Made by a program: the position numbers and the translations under genes. From Dipteronia dyeriana (taxonomy: Eukaryota > Streptophyta > Magnoliopsida > Sapindales > Sapindaceae), in contig CM065297.1 in the NCBI GenBank assembly GCA_032871835.1, positions 15,962,098 through 16,026,097 on the forward strand: 64,000 bases of DNA, read 5' to 3'. Each line of letters opens with the position of its first letter. Positions within the stretch are counted from its first letter, which is position 1. A model generated the notes under the pieces. The model saw nothing but the letters and a program-made list of their open reading frames with translations, had not been told where the DNA came from and searched no databases. Positions 23,632 through 35,169 of this stretch are shown in pieces.

Positions 23632-23639
23632 AGTTTTTT

Positions 23640-23657
23640 TGGCGCCACTGCAGGGGA
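23640..23657 (+). other. Primer-binding site (tRNA-Asp type)
   Basis: TGGCGCCACTGCAGGGGA, eight bases after the LTR end, close to the TGGCGCCGTTGCCGGGGA site of Athila elements. Confidence 0.8.
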
Positions 23658-23891
23658 TTAGTTGAATTTATTGTTTAATTTAGTTTTAGTAATAGATTTA
23701 ATAAGTTAGGTAGTAGAGTCATTAATTTTAGATTTTTAGTTTTTTATTTTATTTTATTTTATGTTATTTGCGTAGTTTACTGTGTGTCTGCCTTTTGTTT
23801 CAGGTTTCGACGGTGAATGCAAGGTATAAGATCACTGTAAGGAGAATTACTATCGTCGAACGAAAAAATTGATCGTATTGGACAAAGAACA

Positions 23892-25293
23892 ATGGGAGAT
23901 GACGAAAATCGCAACATCTAAGAGGTTCCGGATCAACTAGTTGTACCTATCAAGACCATGAAGGATTACAGCAGGTCCATAGTTGCTAATCACCCTCTAT
24001 GCATTGCATTGGATGAGGCAGCTAGAAACTATGAGCTGAAAAGTTTCCATTACAATCTGTTGCCTGCTTTCTATGGACATCCGAATGAAGACGTGCTTAA
24101 ATTCCTCAGAGAGTTCTATGCAGAAATTCAAGCTTTTCCAAACACCAGGGTAACAGAAAACCAGCTACGCATGAGGTGTATTCCACATGCTTTCAAGGAA
24201 AAGGCGAAAACATGGCTTTTGACTTTGCCTCTAGCTTCACTGACAACATGGGAAGAGGTAGTAGATAGACTTACTCATCAATTTTATTCTCCTCAAAAGA
24301 CCAGTGAGATCAGGTCCAAGATTATAAATTTCTTTCAAGAGGACCAAGAGTCATTCTATGATGCATGAGAGCGTTACAAGATGTTTCTGTTTGATTGTCC
24401 TCAACATGGATATCAAATGCACCAACTCTGGCAGTGGTTTTATGATGGACTAAATGATGTCTCAACTGTCTCCATGAATAATGCATGTGGAGGATCCATG
24501 ACTGACAAGTCTCCAGAAGAATTGCAAACTATCTTCGAAAAACTTGCTATAAATTCCTGAGAGAAGAACTCTAGGAGAAATAAGGGAGTTTATGAAGTAG
24601 ATACGAGTGCCAGGAACTCAATGGAAATGTCAAAAATGTAGAAAACTATGGAAGTACTTGTCAATCAAGTTGGACAACTGAGAGAAGAACAACGCAATGG
24701 ATATGAGCAACCAGGGTATGGTGCGAAAGTTTTTCAAGCAAAAGGTCTTGGACCTAATGATGAAGAAGAAGTACAAAGTATGAATAATTTCAACTCTCGA
24801 CCTCAGAATGATCCTTTTTCAAACACATACAATCCAGGGTGGAGAAATCATCCAAACTTCTCTTGGAGAGATAATCAAGGCCCTGGGAATCAGTGGGGAA
24901 ATAACAACAATTATAGCCAGAGACAGTATAATGTCGGTACCCAACAGATTCATGTATCTTAAGCCACAAATCTATCATTAGAAGATACAATGAATCAATT
25001 TATACAAACTATGGACTAGAGGATGAATCAGCAAGATAAAAGATTCCAAGACACTGATGTGAGAATGCAGAATTTTGATGCTTCATTAAGAAAGATAGAA
25101 ACACAAATTAGGCAACTAGCTGAAGCTAATCAAGGGAATGAACCGGGAAAATTTCCAAGCCATACTGAGTAAGCAAGGACCATCACAGCACATTGAAATG
25201 GTAAAGATTTAAATAATGATAAACCTGGTGAACTATTTAATGCTTCTATTAATGTTTCAGGTTTCTCGAAGAGGAATAGTGAACTAGGAGAAA
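23892..25293 (+). pseudogene. Gag of the Athila-like element
   Basis: ATG 23892 is followed by stops. The longest open part is 23958-24368. It shows the Athila Gag core: an H-P-L-C-I-A-L-D start, L-P-A-F-Y-G, the R-M-R-C-I-P-H-A-F-K segment, and K-A-K-T-W-L-L-T-L-P. The core continues after a stop near 24368 with R-Y-K-M-F-L-F-D-C-P-Q-H-G. A Gln/Asn-rich region (24648-24960) follows, as usual for Athila Gag tails. No zinc knuckle is seen in this part. Confidence 0.78.
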
Positions 25294-26036
25294 ATGAAGA
25301 GCTTAAGGTCGAGAAGTCCAGGGATACATCAAAAATTCACAAATCACCCATTCTTTTTCCATCCAGAGTTCAATGGAACAAGCTCAACCAATCATTCAAG
25401 GAGATTTATAATATTCTGTCAAATGACAATGTTAGTCTACAAACCATGGAAGAGATTCATAAGATACCAGCCTACGCAAAGTATTTCAACGAACTCAATT
25501 CAAGAAGTAGGAAGACTGGTTCACATGAGACAGTGCCAATTCCAGATGGAGCAAGTGCAATACTCCAGAAGAAGTTGCCCCCGAAACTCAAGGATCCTGG
25601 AAGTTTCAATATCACCATCACAGTGGGAGAAACAAGGAAAGAGAGAGCCACACTGGATCTAGGGGCGAGCATTAATTTGATGTCATATGCTGTATACAAA
25701 AAGATGGGGATGAGTAATCTAAAACCAATCAACATGGAGCTTTCACTTGTCGATCGATCTATTAGGTATCCTTGTGGAATTGTGGAAGATGTTCTAGTCC
25801 AAGTTGGCAAGCTTATTATGCCTGTAGATTTTATCATACTAGATATGGAAGAAGAATACACCAATACAATTGACTTCCCTATCTTGCTCGGTAGACCATT
25901 TATGTCAATCGCGAAGGCTATCATAGATGTGATTAATGGGAAGGTTTCTATGACAGTGTTTGATGGAGCAATCAATGTTGATGATTTTAAACATTTGAAA
26001 CATCCGGTAGGTGTTGCTGATTGTTTCAATGTGTAA
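25294..26036 (+). pseudogene. Retropepsin-like protease domain
   Basis: The best frame is 25446-26036 (196 codons, open to a normal stop). It contains I-P-A-Y-A-K-Y at the start, LPPKLKDPGSF, the catalytic-site variant DLGASINLM at about 25656-25682, and ILLGRPFM at about 25881-25904. The Leu in place of Thr/Ser in the D-T/S-G motif is common in Athila and Tat proteases. This is one of the longest intact segments of the element. No RT follows it. Confidence 0.75.
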
Positions 26037-26806
26037 GTAGTAGATCCAGGAGTTTGTCCAGATTCAACTTCGGGCTTAAAAGAATCTCGAAATTGTAAAA
26101 GAAGCAAAATTTCACATTATGTAAGATATGAGAACATGATTGAACTGTTAAAAGAAGACAAACATCTGATTGTCGCTCTTAACTCTGAATTGACAACAAG
26201 GGTCACTGAATTACTGGAAGAAAAAAAGTATTCATTAGAAAAATATACAGTACTTTCTCAAGAGGTTGAAGAGCTCAAAGAAGAGTTTGATCACCGGATG
26301 AAGCTAATGAAGGCTGAGATTGAACAAAGAGATAAAACCTTAGAAATTATAAAGATTAAGGAGCTTGAAGACATTGCAAACCTTAAAAGGGAAAAGCAAG
26401 AGATCAAGTCAATGGTCATGGATGAGAAGAAGCAATTGGAGGAAGTCAAGATCAGTGAGGTGAATAATGATGAGTCAAGTGATTCCATCACTAAAAAGGA
26501 AGATCCAGTTCCAAAAAGAAGAAGGAGAAACAGAAGGAATCAAGATCGACAATTGAACAACAACCACCAGAGAGGTAACTTTCAATAATTTATTCCCGTT
26601 TGTCACTTTTGTAATAAGAAGGGTCACATTCGACCAAGATGCTACGAGTATACAAGACAATATAAAAAAGGGAGAATGAATCCAACAAATGTAAAGAAAG
26701 TATGGATCAAAAAGGCTGAGCTAAGAAACGTTGAGAGTGGTGGAACTTTCAAATTGAAAAAAATAGGTGATGAATATGTGATTGTTTCATCATCATTAGA
26801 GTCGTA
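26037..26806 (+). pseudogene. Coiled-coil plus CCHC segment resembling SIRE-type copia Gag
   Basis: ATG 26136 starts a frame of 150 codons with a long charged coiled-coil (Leu/Glu/Lys heptads), an Arg-rich block (about 26510-26540) and a single stop at 26586. The same frame then continues with PVCHFCNKKGHIRPRCYEY (CCHC knuckle, about 26596-26652) and V-K-K-V-W-I-K-K. It ends at a second stop near 26805. Coiled-coil plus H-I-R-P-R-C knuckle plus V-W-I-K-K resembles the C-terminal half of SIRE-type copia Gag. It occupies the place of RT, RNase H and integrase. The lineage call is inference. Confidence 0.55.
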
Positions 26807-27109
26807 GCACTCTCCTACGTCTCGTCTATACGTTAAATAAAACGCTTTGTGAGAGGTAACCCACCCATGTTTAATTTTTTTATTTTTGTTTTTGATTTTA
26901 TTTTTCTTTATTTTCTAGTCATAATTTGTGTGTCACAAGAACCTTTGTAGCCAGAATTAAATATTGTCAAATCTTTAATCGTGTGCCTAATTCAGGGACA
27001 TTGTTTAATTCAGGTTTGAGGGTATCTTGTGGTTTTAAATGAAAAGAATAGATGTTTCTGATGTGTGCGTATTTGAACTATATAGATGAAGTGTGGGAAC
27101 AATTTTGTT

Positions 27110-27480
27110 CATGCACCGCTCTTTAGACACATGTCTAGACCGCGGTAAGCAACGCATGAAGGCTTTGCCAATTAGCGCGGTGCAGACCGCTCTCGCGGCA
27201 TATGCCTACACCGCAGCTCGGCAAGCAGGTATCTATTGGACTTTTTCGCGGTATAGACCGCTCTGCAGACATGGTGTCTGTGCCGCGGCATGCAAAACAA
27301 TGATCCTCTGTGAAACACCGCGGTCCAGACCGCTTGAGATGCAATGCATATACCACGGTTTACACCGCGGTACATTAAGTAAAATGGTGCGTTTCGTAGC
27401 TTCAGGTAAGCAAAATAGGGCATAATCGCTGTCGAGACCGCCTTCCAGGTATGTGCCCAGACCGCAGTAGGGCAGGAACT
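27110..27480 (+). repeat. CCGCGG-rich degenerate tandem module
   Basis: About eight copies of an ACCGCGGTCNAGACCGC-like unit in varying completeness, separated by about 25-50 bp. It is a GC-rich island in AT-rich DNA. Related units recur in the 3' LTR at about 31435-31620 and, CpG-depleted, in the 5' LTR at 22490-22665. Overlapping ORFs on both strands reflect composition, not genes. Confidence 0.7.
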
Positions 27481-28089
27481 TGCGCACCTATATAAGTCCG
27501 ATGTCTGGGCTATTTTTCTTTTCCCTCTTATTTCTTCTTTGATGCGCACACTTCTCTTCTCTCCCTGCACTTCTCTTCTTGTTTCGTTTTAATTTTTGCT
27601 TCACTAAAATTCTTTCCAATCTTCACTCATCTTCTTCAAGAATCAAAGGTATGTTTCTCTTTTGTTTTTCTCAAGTATTTATTTTAGTTTTGGGTATAAT
27701 TTTATCTAAGTTTAACGTACGTGTACTCAATAACGGTTTGTGGTGATTGAGTGTTCTTACATGAATTTTGTGCATTCTTGGCTAGTGGGCTTTGTTTATA
27801 TTGATAAATCTTATATGATTAAGTCTATTGGATGAAATCTTTATTTGGTTGTGTTTGGAATTCTGAATTTTAATTTATTAGGAGAAAAGTTTAATTTTTG
27901 TCCAATGTGTGTTTAATATGTTGCCTTTGTGTTGAATTAATTTCTCTTGATTATGGAATGCTTGTGGAATGTATGATATGAGAACAAAGTGATCATCTAA
28001 AAATTTGGGTCTATATTTAAGCTGAAGTGCTACCGAAATTCATATAAATTCTGCTTAATTTGAATTGTTTGCTTGTGTTATGTGAGCAG

Positions 28090-29393
28090 ATGGCTATAAT
28101 GAATATGGGTAAAAGGCCTCGGGTTAGCAGCACTTCCAGAGGAAAAGGGGTCGCTTCTTCACAACTAGCCCAGAATAAGGATTTTAGAGATCGAGTGTCT
28201 AAGTTCCAGAGAAGACCTTGGATTATGGAGAAGGGCATTGAGGTGTCTAGTCTTGGGGAGACTCCTGTGCCAGAGATTGTAGCTACCCGTCAATAGGCAG
28301 GATTTGTTCAGAGGCCCCCGAAACCAAATAAGAGTATCGTGGCCTAATTTTATGCTAGCATGATTCTGGAAAGATTTCTCAATGGAGGGGCAGTTCTGGT
28401 CCAAGGAGTTGAGGTCCATATTTCGCCAGATACAATTAACCAGTATTTCGTAACTCCGGAGGTACGAGTCAATAGTAATAGTGGAATAAATATGATTGAT
28501 GATATTGATCAGCACTTGGAAAGGTTGGTAGAAGTACTTAGGATGGATGGTAGGTTAGAATGGAACTAGATGGTTCGCCTATATCAAAGGGATTTGAGAG
28601 TGGACGCTGGATTTCGAAACATCTTCATCTTGTACTCCTTGAGACCGACACAGCATCGCACCGAGCTATTCGTTGAGCCTGCCCGTTTGTTACATCGACT
28701 GGTGACTGGCCGGCCAATTAATATTGGTTGAGCGATTTTTAGGGCAATCTACAACAGTGGTTGTGAAGATGGGTCCTCTATGGTATTCTCATGTTTAATT
28801 ACAGCTTTTTACAAGACAACGGGTATTGAGGTTGATGCCAGATTGGAGGAGCATGCACCGAGTATGTTACTATTAACAGTGTGGAACAAGCTTTGTCACG
28901 ATCGGGGGTACCTACGATAGGACAGTATGGAGAAAGGCGACGTCACCGTCAAAAGAGAGAGGCATATCTACAGATGGAGGTTGCTGATCCTATACTTAAG
29001 GATCATACAGACTTTTCGCAAGTTGCTCATCTAAAGGCCACTGAACCGGGAAATACATATTTTGATTATTTGTTTCAGGAAATGCGAGAGCACATGGCAG
29101 TCAGTTTAGAGGATTGGAGGAGCAGATGAACACGCGCTTTGACACTGTTGAAGAGAGCATCACTGAGTTATGCACTATGGTTAGCCGATTTTCTATGGCT
29201 GACGATGGAAGTGTGTGTTTCCAGCCTCCAGTTCCCCCACCTGAGTTTCAGGCAGGAGCTGCGGCAGGAGGCAGCTCCTGGTACGATCCACCTAGTTTTG
29301 GATTGGGAGACCCTATGGAGCCGCAACATCATGACCGTGATTCTGATCAGGGGACGGAGATTCTGCATATTTCAGATGAGGACGGAGGACTTT
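28090..29393 (+). pseudogene. Env-position ORF (Athila ORF / Transposase_32-like)
   Basis: ATG 28090 follows an upstream exon-like junction (TGTGAGCAG, about 28081-28089). Pieces 28090-28293, 28360-28569 and 28881-29393 give a basic N-terminus, F-Y-A-S-M-I-L-E-R (about 28350-28375), V-Q-G-V-E-V-H-I-S-P-D-T-I-N-Q-Y-F, a central R-L-V-T-G-R-P-I-N-I-G (about 28697) and a Pro/Gly-rich tail. The V-G-V-D-F-S-P-x-x-I-N-x-Y pattern resembles the plant putative-transposase domain found after pol in Athila elements. The function is unknown. At least four stops are present. Confidence 0.55.
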
Positions 29394-31239
29394 AAAGGAT
29401 ATGCATCTTTCTTTCTATCTTTTTCTTGTTTTAGTTTTCTTTTTGAATAATTGACTTATTTATTTTTTTTGACTCTCAATTTGCTTTCTTTATGTTTTTG
29501 GATTCAACTTGAATTTAGAATTTAGCAATATTTTTCTTTAATTCTTTTTCCGCTCCTTTCTTTTCTCGCTTGTCACCATTGGGGGCAATGTTGAGTTTAG
29601 GTTTGGGGGTTATGCGATCCATGATATTATGTTTTGATCTGTGCCCTAGAGATAATATGCATTAATCACTGAGTTTACACTAACCTCTTACCACTTAGAG
29701 TAATGCATTGCATTTTTCAAAATTTTGTGACATACTCTTGATGTGATAGTGGATATGAAGCTTAGTTAAATTGCCATGATTAATAGTGGAGGCTACCCTT
29801 ATGAGTTTACCAAGCCAAAAAGCGTACATAAATATAATTATAAAGAGTTCTTTTGTTTCTACTCCTAAACACTCAGTAGGTTCTTAGCATTTAGATTTGA
29901 TCTCCATAAGGTATACATTGAGCATTATAGAACTTTCATCATTAAAAGAAGTCACATGTTTATTTTGATCTCGAGTAAGTCGAATCAGTGGAAGTGATGA
30001 TTAGACTATGTGTGCTTGAACTACTTAAAAGGTCGTAAATATTTCCCACATGTGTGTTGTGTGCTCCATAGCCCGGTTTGAAGCCAAACACTGATTACGC
30101 CTTTTTCTTTCCTCACCAGATTAACCATAACCCGATTAGCCATAATTTAGCCATACCTTATAGCTTGGGATCATACATTGAGAATGTGAAGAAGATGTTA
30201 TATTTTTGCACGTGATTTATGTATATTTTGATCAGAAGCCAATGAAAGAAAAGAGCTGCATTCAATCCAAAAAGTAAGTTGATAATTATGATTTCCATGT
30301 ATATGTAATCCTTTGATTCTCATTAAAAAAAAAACAAAAAATTATTAAAAAAATAAAAAAATTATGAGAATCAGAAAGTAGAGTTTAATGAGTACATAGG
30401 AGTAAATTAGATCAAAAAGTTGCATATACTCGAAAAGGGATTTTTGATATGAAGAGAATTGTGAATTTTTGAAAAATAGGGCAGTGGCAAGAGATGATTA
30501 TCTCATTTTGTGATGAGGATTAAGAGACCTGTATGAAGCCGTAAAGTTATTGAAGACTCTCATGGTATGATCCTAGGTTTTTGAATCCCTAATTTCCCAT
30601 TCTTTCTTGACCTTCACCCATGGCCCCATTACAACCTTAATTAAAGTTTGACTAATTCACTAGTTATCCTTACTATGAAAGTAGAAGTGAATAATGTGTC
30701 TATCTTGTTCATATTGCTTAATTCTTTCGTGAGATCTTTTGCATAAAATCAAGCGTTCTTTTTATCATATATTCGTATGCGATTATATCTTGAAATTTCT
30801 TATACATAAACTCATTTCGCATATGCTTGTTGAGTGTATTTGTCTATGTTCTATGTGAAATTAATGAGTGACAACCTGTGAAATTTAGAGTCAAGACGAA
30901 TTACATCTATGGTGTTTAACGAATGTGACTTTGAAACTTGAACGTCTTGAGAATGGGCTTTTCGTTAAAAATTGAGCAATGCCATCAAGTTTTTGTGACT
31001 TAACTTTAGTATTTACTTATTGACTTTTGCATGTATTGTTTCAATTTGAGCACAGTTCAAACGCATTTTAGATGAATGGTATTTTTCTTATAAGGCTTGT
31101 AGCATACGCTCAATTCTATCGTGCTCCCTACGAAAGTGGCTTATTTAGTTAAGATTTTTTTTCTAGGTTTAGGTTTAGTTTTCAATTTTTATCTTTTTAG
31201 TTTTGCTCGAGGACTGGCAAAAGATAGGTTTGGGGTATT
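29394..31239 (+). other. Athila-like 3' non-coding region with polypurine tract
   Basis: No gene recognised. It contains TTGGGGGCAATGTTGAG (about 29579), a post-env motif usual in Athila elements, and an A-rich run at about 30325-30362. The polypurine tract GATAGGTTTGGGGTAT lies just before the LTR start at 31240. Confidence 0.6.
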
Positions 31240-32610
31240 TGATCGGTCATTATTTGTATATATTTTTAATCCCCTTTCCGCCTATCAATTGCTTGTTTCT
31301 TGAGCATTTTTAGGTATTTAATTTGTGTGATTGAGCATGTTTCAGGACATTGGACTTTAATGGCGTGTTTGGAAGATTTGAAAGCAAAGAAGTGCAATTT
31401 TGTCCATTACCGCTGCGAAGGTCGCTGCCCAAGCAATGCCTTCACCACGGTCTAAAGAGCGGAGAATCACATCCATGTCATCTTCAATAACCGCGGTCTG
31501 TACCGCTGTCAAGGTCATGCCTCTAGAGCGGTCTCCACCGCGGAACATCACAGAGAGCATTTCGCTTCATCCACCGCGATTTTGGCAAGTTGTCTGTGCC
31601 GCGGTCTAGGAAGCGGTCGTGCGTAATCCTTGTTGACTTGGGAATTCTAAACCCTATTTTAAAATAGAACATATATATACATAGTTATAGTTTTCTCAAA
31701 ATGAGGAAGCATCGAATATCACTTCAAAAATATATTTCTAAACACATAACAATTATTTCATTCATTGTTGCACATTCAAAGATTCGAAGACGAAGAAGAA
31801 TTCATCATTGAAGATTTGAAAAATCCGTTTGAGGCCTCAATGGGTTTTATTGTTTCTTTCTCTTCTCTTTCTACTTTCGCCATGTGTAACTAATTTCATA
31901 CTGGGGAATCAATGTGAATCTCTATGAATGCTCTTTGTTAGAATTGACTATATTTAATTAAATTAAGTTTTGATTCATTCAATTCATCCTATGTCTTAAT
32001 TCTTTATTCTTGTTAATGCATGATCATACGTTGGCATGAATTTAGGGTTTCGATAATTTAATGATTGAGGTTAGAGTATTGATCTATACGTAATCTTAAT
32101 TAATATTCAATTGAATGGATAAAACTAATCTTAGCATTGATCTATGCAAGTAGGTTTTGGTTCATTGTTCTTGCACTTAATGGGTTCTCGATTGTAGTTT
32201 GCGTCATTGATCTATGGGTAAATTATAATTGAGAACACTTGATTCATCCCAGGATTATACGGTAACAATCATACTTAAGATAAGAACGAATCCTTAACTT
32301 GATTAATATTTTTTACAGTCAATTCGAAACATTGAGTAGACATAGTAGGGCAGCATTGATGACCTATTTTTTCTTCCATTGATCACAACCAAATCTCTTT
32401 AATTGCTTTCGTAGTTTTAATTCAAATTAGTTTTAGTTTTAAATCAAACTCAACAATCTTCTTGTTACTTTAATTTAGCTTTAATTAGAATTAGTTTTAA
32501 TCGGTAAATCTCTAGTCCTCATGGGAACGATTCTTACTTGCCGTTGTACGATATCTTCACGATTCGTGCACTTGCGAGTATTGTTTTTATAAACACGATT
32601 ACACACATCA
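31240..32610 (+). repeat. 3' LTR of the Athila-like element
   Basis: About 1,371 bp, TG...CA. It retains the intact CCGCGG units at 31435-31620 that the 5' copy has mostly lost. It ends ACACATCA at 32610, next to the target repeat. Confidence 0.85.
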
Positions 32611-33960
32611 TCTAATCATAAAAGAATATACTCAACAATAGGGTATAGACTATGAAGAAACCTTTTCTCCTGTAGTAAGGTTTGTTTCGATCGCCTTATT
32701 CTGGCAGTTGTCGCACATATGAACCTAGAATTACATCAAATGGATGTAAAGACAGCATTTCTCAATGGAGAATTGGAGGAAGAAATTTAAATGGTACAGC
32801 CTAAAAATTTTGTTTCAAAAGGTCAAGAGCGTAAAGTTTGCTAGCTCAAAAGATCAATATATGGTTTGAAACAATCCTCCAGGCAGTGGTATCTTCGATT
32901 CCATCAAACAGTAATATCGTATGGATTTACAATGACTGAAGAAGACCATTGTGTCTATATGAAAAGGTTTGAAGGCAATTTTGTGGTATTGTCATTATAT
33001 GTGGACGACATACTGTTAGCTAGAAATGATAAGAGTTTTGTCATGGCCATTAAAGAATGGTTATCTTCAAATTTTGAGATGAAAGATATGGGTGAAACTG
33101 TCTATATTTTGGGAGTAAAGATTACAGGAGATCGTTCAAAGAATCATCTAGCTCTATCACAATAGCCTTACATTAGAAAGATTCTAGAACGATTCAATAT
33201 AACTAACACTAAGCCTATGGATTTCCTATCTCGAAAGGATAAAATCTTAGTCTCGAAATGTGCCCTAAGACTCCGGAAGAACGAGATAAAATGAGCAGAG
33301 TTCCTTACTCCAATGCCATTGGGAGTCTCATGTACGCAATGATGTGTACAAGGCCTGATATATGTTTTACAGCTGGGTTTGTAAGTAGATTTCAATCCAA
33401 CCCTGGGCAGAAACATTGGCATGCAGTCAAGAGAATCTTAGCATACCTCAAGGGAACTGCAGACTACTCTATATGCTACCAAGGAGGAGATTTTACGCTT
33501 AGTCGGATATATAGATGCCGACTGGGGAGGTGATCTAGATGAGCGAAAATCAACATCAGGGTATGCATTTTTACTCAGTCGAAGTGCTATCTCATGGTGT
33601 AACAAGAAACAGACATGTATTACATTGTCTACCATGGAAGCTGAATTCGTGGCGTGTTCAGTATCAGTACAGGAAGGCGTTTGGCTCAAAAAGATTCATT
33701 GAGGATCTAAAGATTGTTACCGATGCTTCAAGACCAGTAATTATTTAATATGATAATCAAGAACCATTGCTTACACAAAGGATTCAAAATATCACGGTAA
33801 ATCCAAACATATAGAGACAAAATATAATTTTGTCAAGAGATGTCATAGGAAAAAAAGAAGTGATTATTCAATACATATCTACACATTAAATGGAAGCCGA
33901 TCCATTTACCAAAGCAGTGACAAGAGATGTTTACTCGACACATTGCTAAGTCTTTAAGGC
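32611..33960 (+). pseudogene. C-terminal RT and RNase H of copia-1
   Basis: The frame resumes with T-Q-Q...[11 protein letters not shown] (about 32630-32670). It continues in changed frames through the K-T-A-F-L-N-G equivalent, S-I-Y-G-L-K-Q-S-S-R-Q-W-Y (about 32855) and the catalytic YVDDILLA (about 32998-33021). RNase H follows: VPYSNAIGSLMYAM (33300), CTRPDI, D-A-D-W-G-G-D (33517), the K-S-T-S-G-Y motif, L-S-T-M-E-A-E-F-V-A and A-D-P-F-T-K-A (33898). Each domain is recognisable, but stops and frameshifts are frequent. Confidence 0.85.
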
Positions 33961-34725
33961 TACGTAGATTGTAATCATGATGATTTGTTTGAATTTCACT
34001 ATTTTATATTAATAAATCCATTTTCCTTGCTACCATATATTTCACACAAATGTTGTTTAAATATGTCATCAGGTTGAGACCGGCATTATTGCACGTGCGG
34101 TCGCCTCGGACCATGGTACTATGTTAGCTTCTTTAAATATGTCATCAAGGTGACAAAATAATGTTAGCTTCTTTAGCGTGTTTTTCTATGACCATGGTAC
34201 TATTCGGTCTATGAAACACGACTAGGATAGCAGTTGTCTTTAAAACTGAGATACAAGTGTTTGATGGGAAGATATATGTTTCTTCATTAATTTTTGGTAT
34301 TCTTGTCGACCAATTGTATTGTCTATGATAGAATACAATTGTGAATACGTAAAGATTTCAAATGGTCAAGCATGACTTTGTATACTGAGGGGCCAAGTAT
34401 GCTTGGACTAATGAATGAAAATTAAATCTGGGACACATATGAACAATGATTTTGATTTATGAAATATCAAATGGCATGCTCTAATACTTTTGTAGAACAT
34501 TGTTCATCGATCACATTGTGCATTTGCTTGTATGAATGATCTGTGATTAGACCCAAAAGTTAGAGAAACGTGACTCTGTAAAGTTTGCATTATTCCACTT
34601 GTGCGACTGAGAGATGATAGAAAATTACTCCCAAGTGGTAAAAGTGTCTGTTAATTAATTGAATTGATTGACCATATAAGATACTACATGATAAGTTTGT
34701 TTTTGAATTAAAGAGATAATTCAAA
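33961..34725 (+). other. Copia-1 3' region and probable LTR U3
   Basis: Non-coding. It contains a partial duplication: TTAAATATGTCATCA at 34056 and 34133, and ACCATGGTACTAT at 34112 and 34192. A purine-rich GAGGGGCCAAG at about 34387 could be the polypurine tract, which would place the LTR start near 34400. The 5' LTR is cut off by the window edge, so the boundary cannot be tested. Confidence 0.45.
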
Positions 34726-35056
34726 TTAAATTCAAACTCATCAATTAAATGATAGATAGAGATAAAAAGATATTAAATATAAATAGTGATTTAAATTTAA
34801 AGTGTATCTCATCCGATAGAGTTCTAGACTCTATAAATAGCAAAGAGTGTTATTCATTTAATTCATTATATTCTGAGCGTACTTTTACAGAGAAAGGAAA
34901 AAACATAGAGTATTTTGTTTATTAGTTTCTCATTTTGCTTGTCTTTTCCGAGTTACAGCAAATAGCACGGTGAATTGAGTGTATTTTTCTTGTAATCATA
35001 CACCGATCGTATGTAACAATCCCGGTATCCATTCCGCTGCGATGATCTTTGATATC

Positions 35057-35061
<5 letters not shown>
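34726..35061 (+). repeat. 3' LTR of copia-1 (supported part)
   Basis: Matches 1-317. A 15-bp insertion or loss near 34780 and scattered substitutions separate the copies. It ends CCAACA and runs into (TA)n. Confidence 0.85.

Positions 35062-35124
<63 letters not shown>
35062..35124. repeat. (TA)n(GA)n microsatellite
   Basis: About 45 bp of pure TA, then about 18 bp of GA, immediately after the copia-1 LTR. Confidence 0.95.
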
Positions 35125-35169
35125 TGGGTTCTCTCATAAGGGATCCCTTATTTTAATTTTTGTAAGGAC

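Larger units (their letters stand above)
22295..32610 (+). mobile_element. Athila-like LTR element lacking RT, RNase H and integrase
   Basis: LTRs at 22295-23631 and 31240-32610 both begin TGATCG and align throughout. The target site reads TCTAG (22290-22294) and TCTAA (32611-32615), a 5-bp duplication with one change. Deleting the element rejoins the copia-1 RT reading frame. The primer-binding site TGGCGCCACTGCAGGGG (23640-23656) is the tRNA-Asp type used by Athila. Inside are Gag, protease, a SIRE-like zinc-knuckle segment, Athila-type post-pol DNA, a CCGCGG-rich repeat and an env-position ORF. No polymerase or integrase is visible, so it is non-autonomous. Confidence 0.85.
1..35061 (+). 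mobile_element. Outer Ty1/copia retrotransposon (copia-1), interrupted three times
   Basis: This is the oldest layer of the nest. The 3' part of its 5' LTR (1-317) matches 34726-35061, the end of its 3' LTR. Both end in CCAACA; in the 5' copy this is followed by a primer-binding site complementary to initiator tRNA-Met. Gag, protease and integrase lie at 13972-15861, the N-terminal part of RT at 21963-22294, and the rest of RT plus RNase H at 32611-33960. The order Gag-PR-INT-RT-RH is the copia order, and the protein texture resembles the Angela/Tork side of copia, a lineage call made without alignment. Many stops and frameshifts make it non-functional. The 5' end lies outside the window. Confidence 0.85.

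Noticed and set aside
25472..26107. 211-codon open frame on the minus strand over the protease
   Set aside because: It is the mirror of the protease coding frame on the + strand. It has no recognisable domain, and the + strand frame explains the sequence.
27093..27570. Overlapping ORFs on both strands
   Set aside because: They arise from the CCGCGG-rich repeat. No domain, and frames on both strands are equally open.
34922..35137. Minus-strand ORF with an Ile-Tyr repeat
   Set aside because: It translates the (TA)n(GA)n microsatellite and the LTR end.
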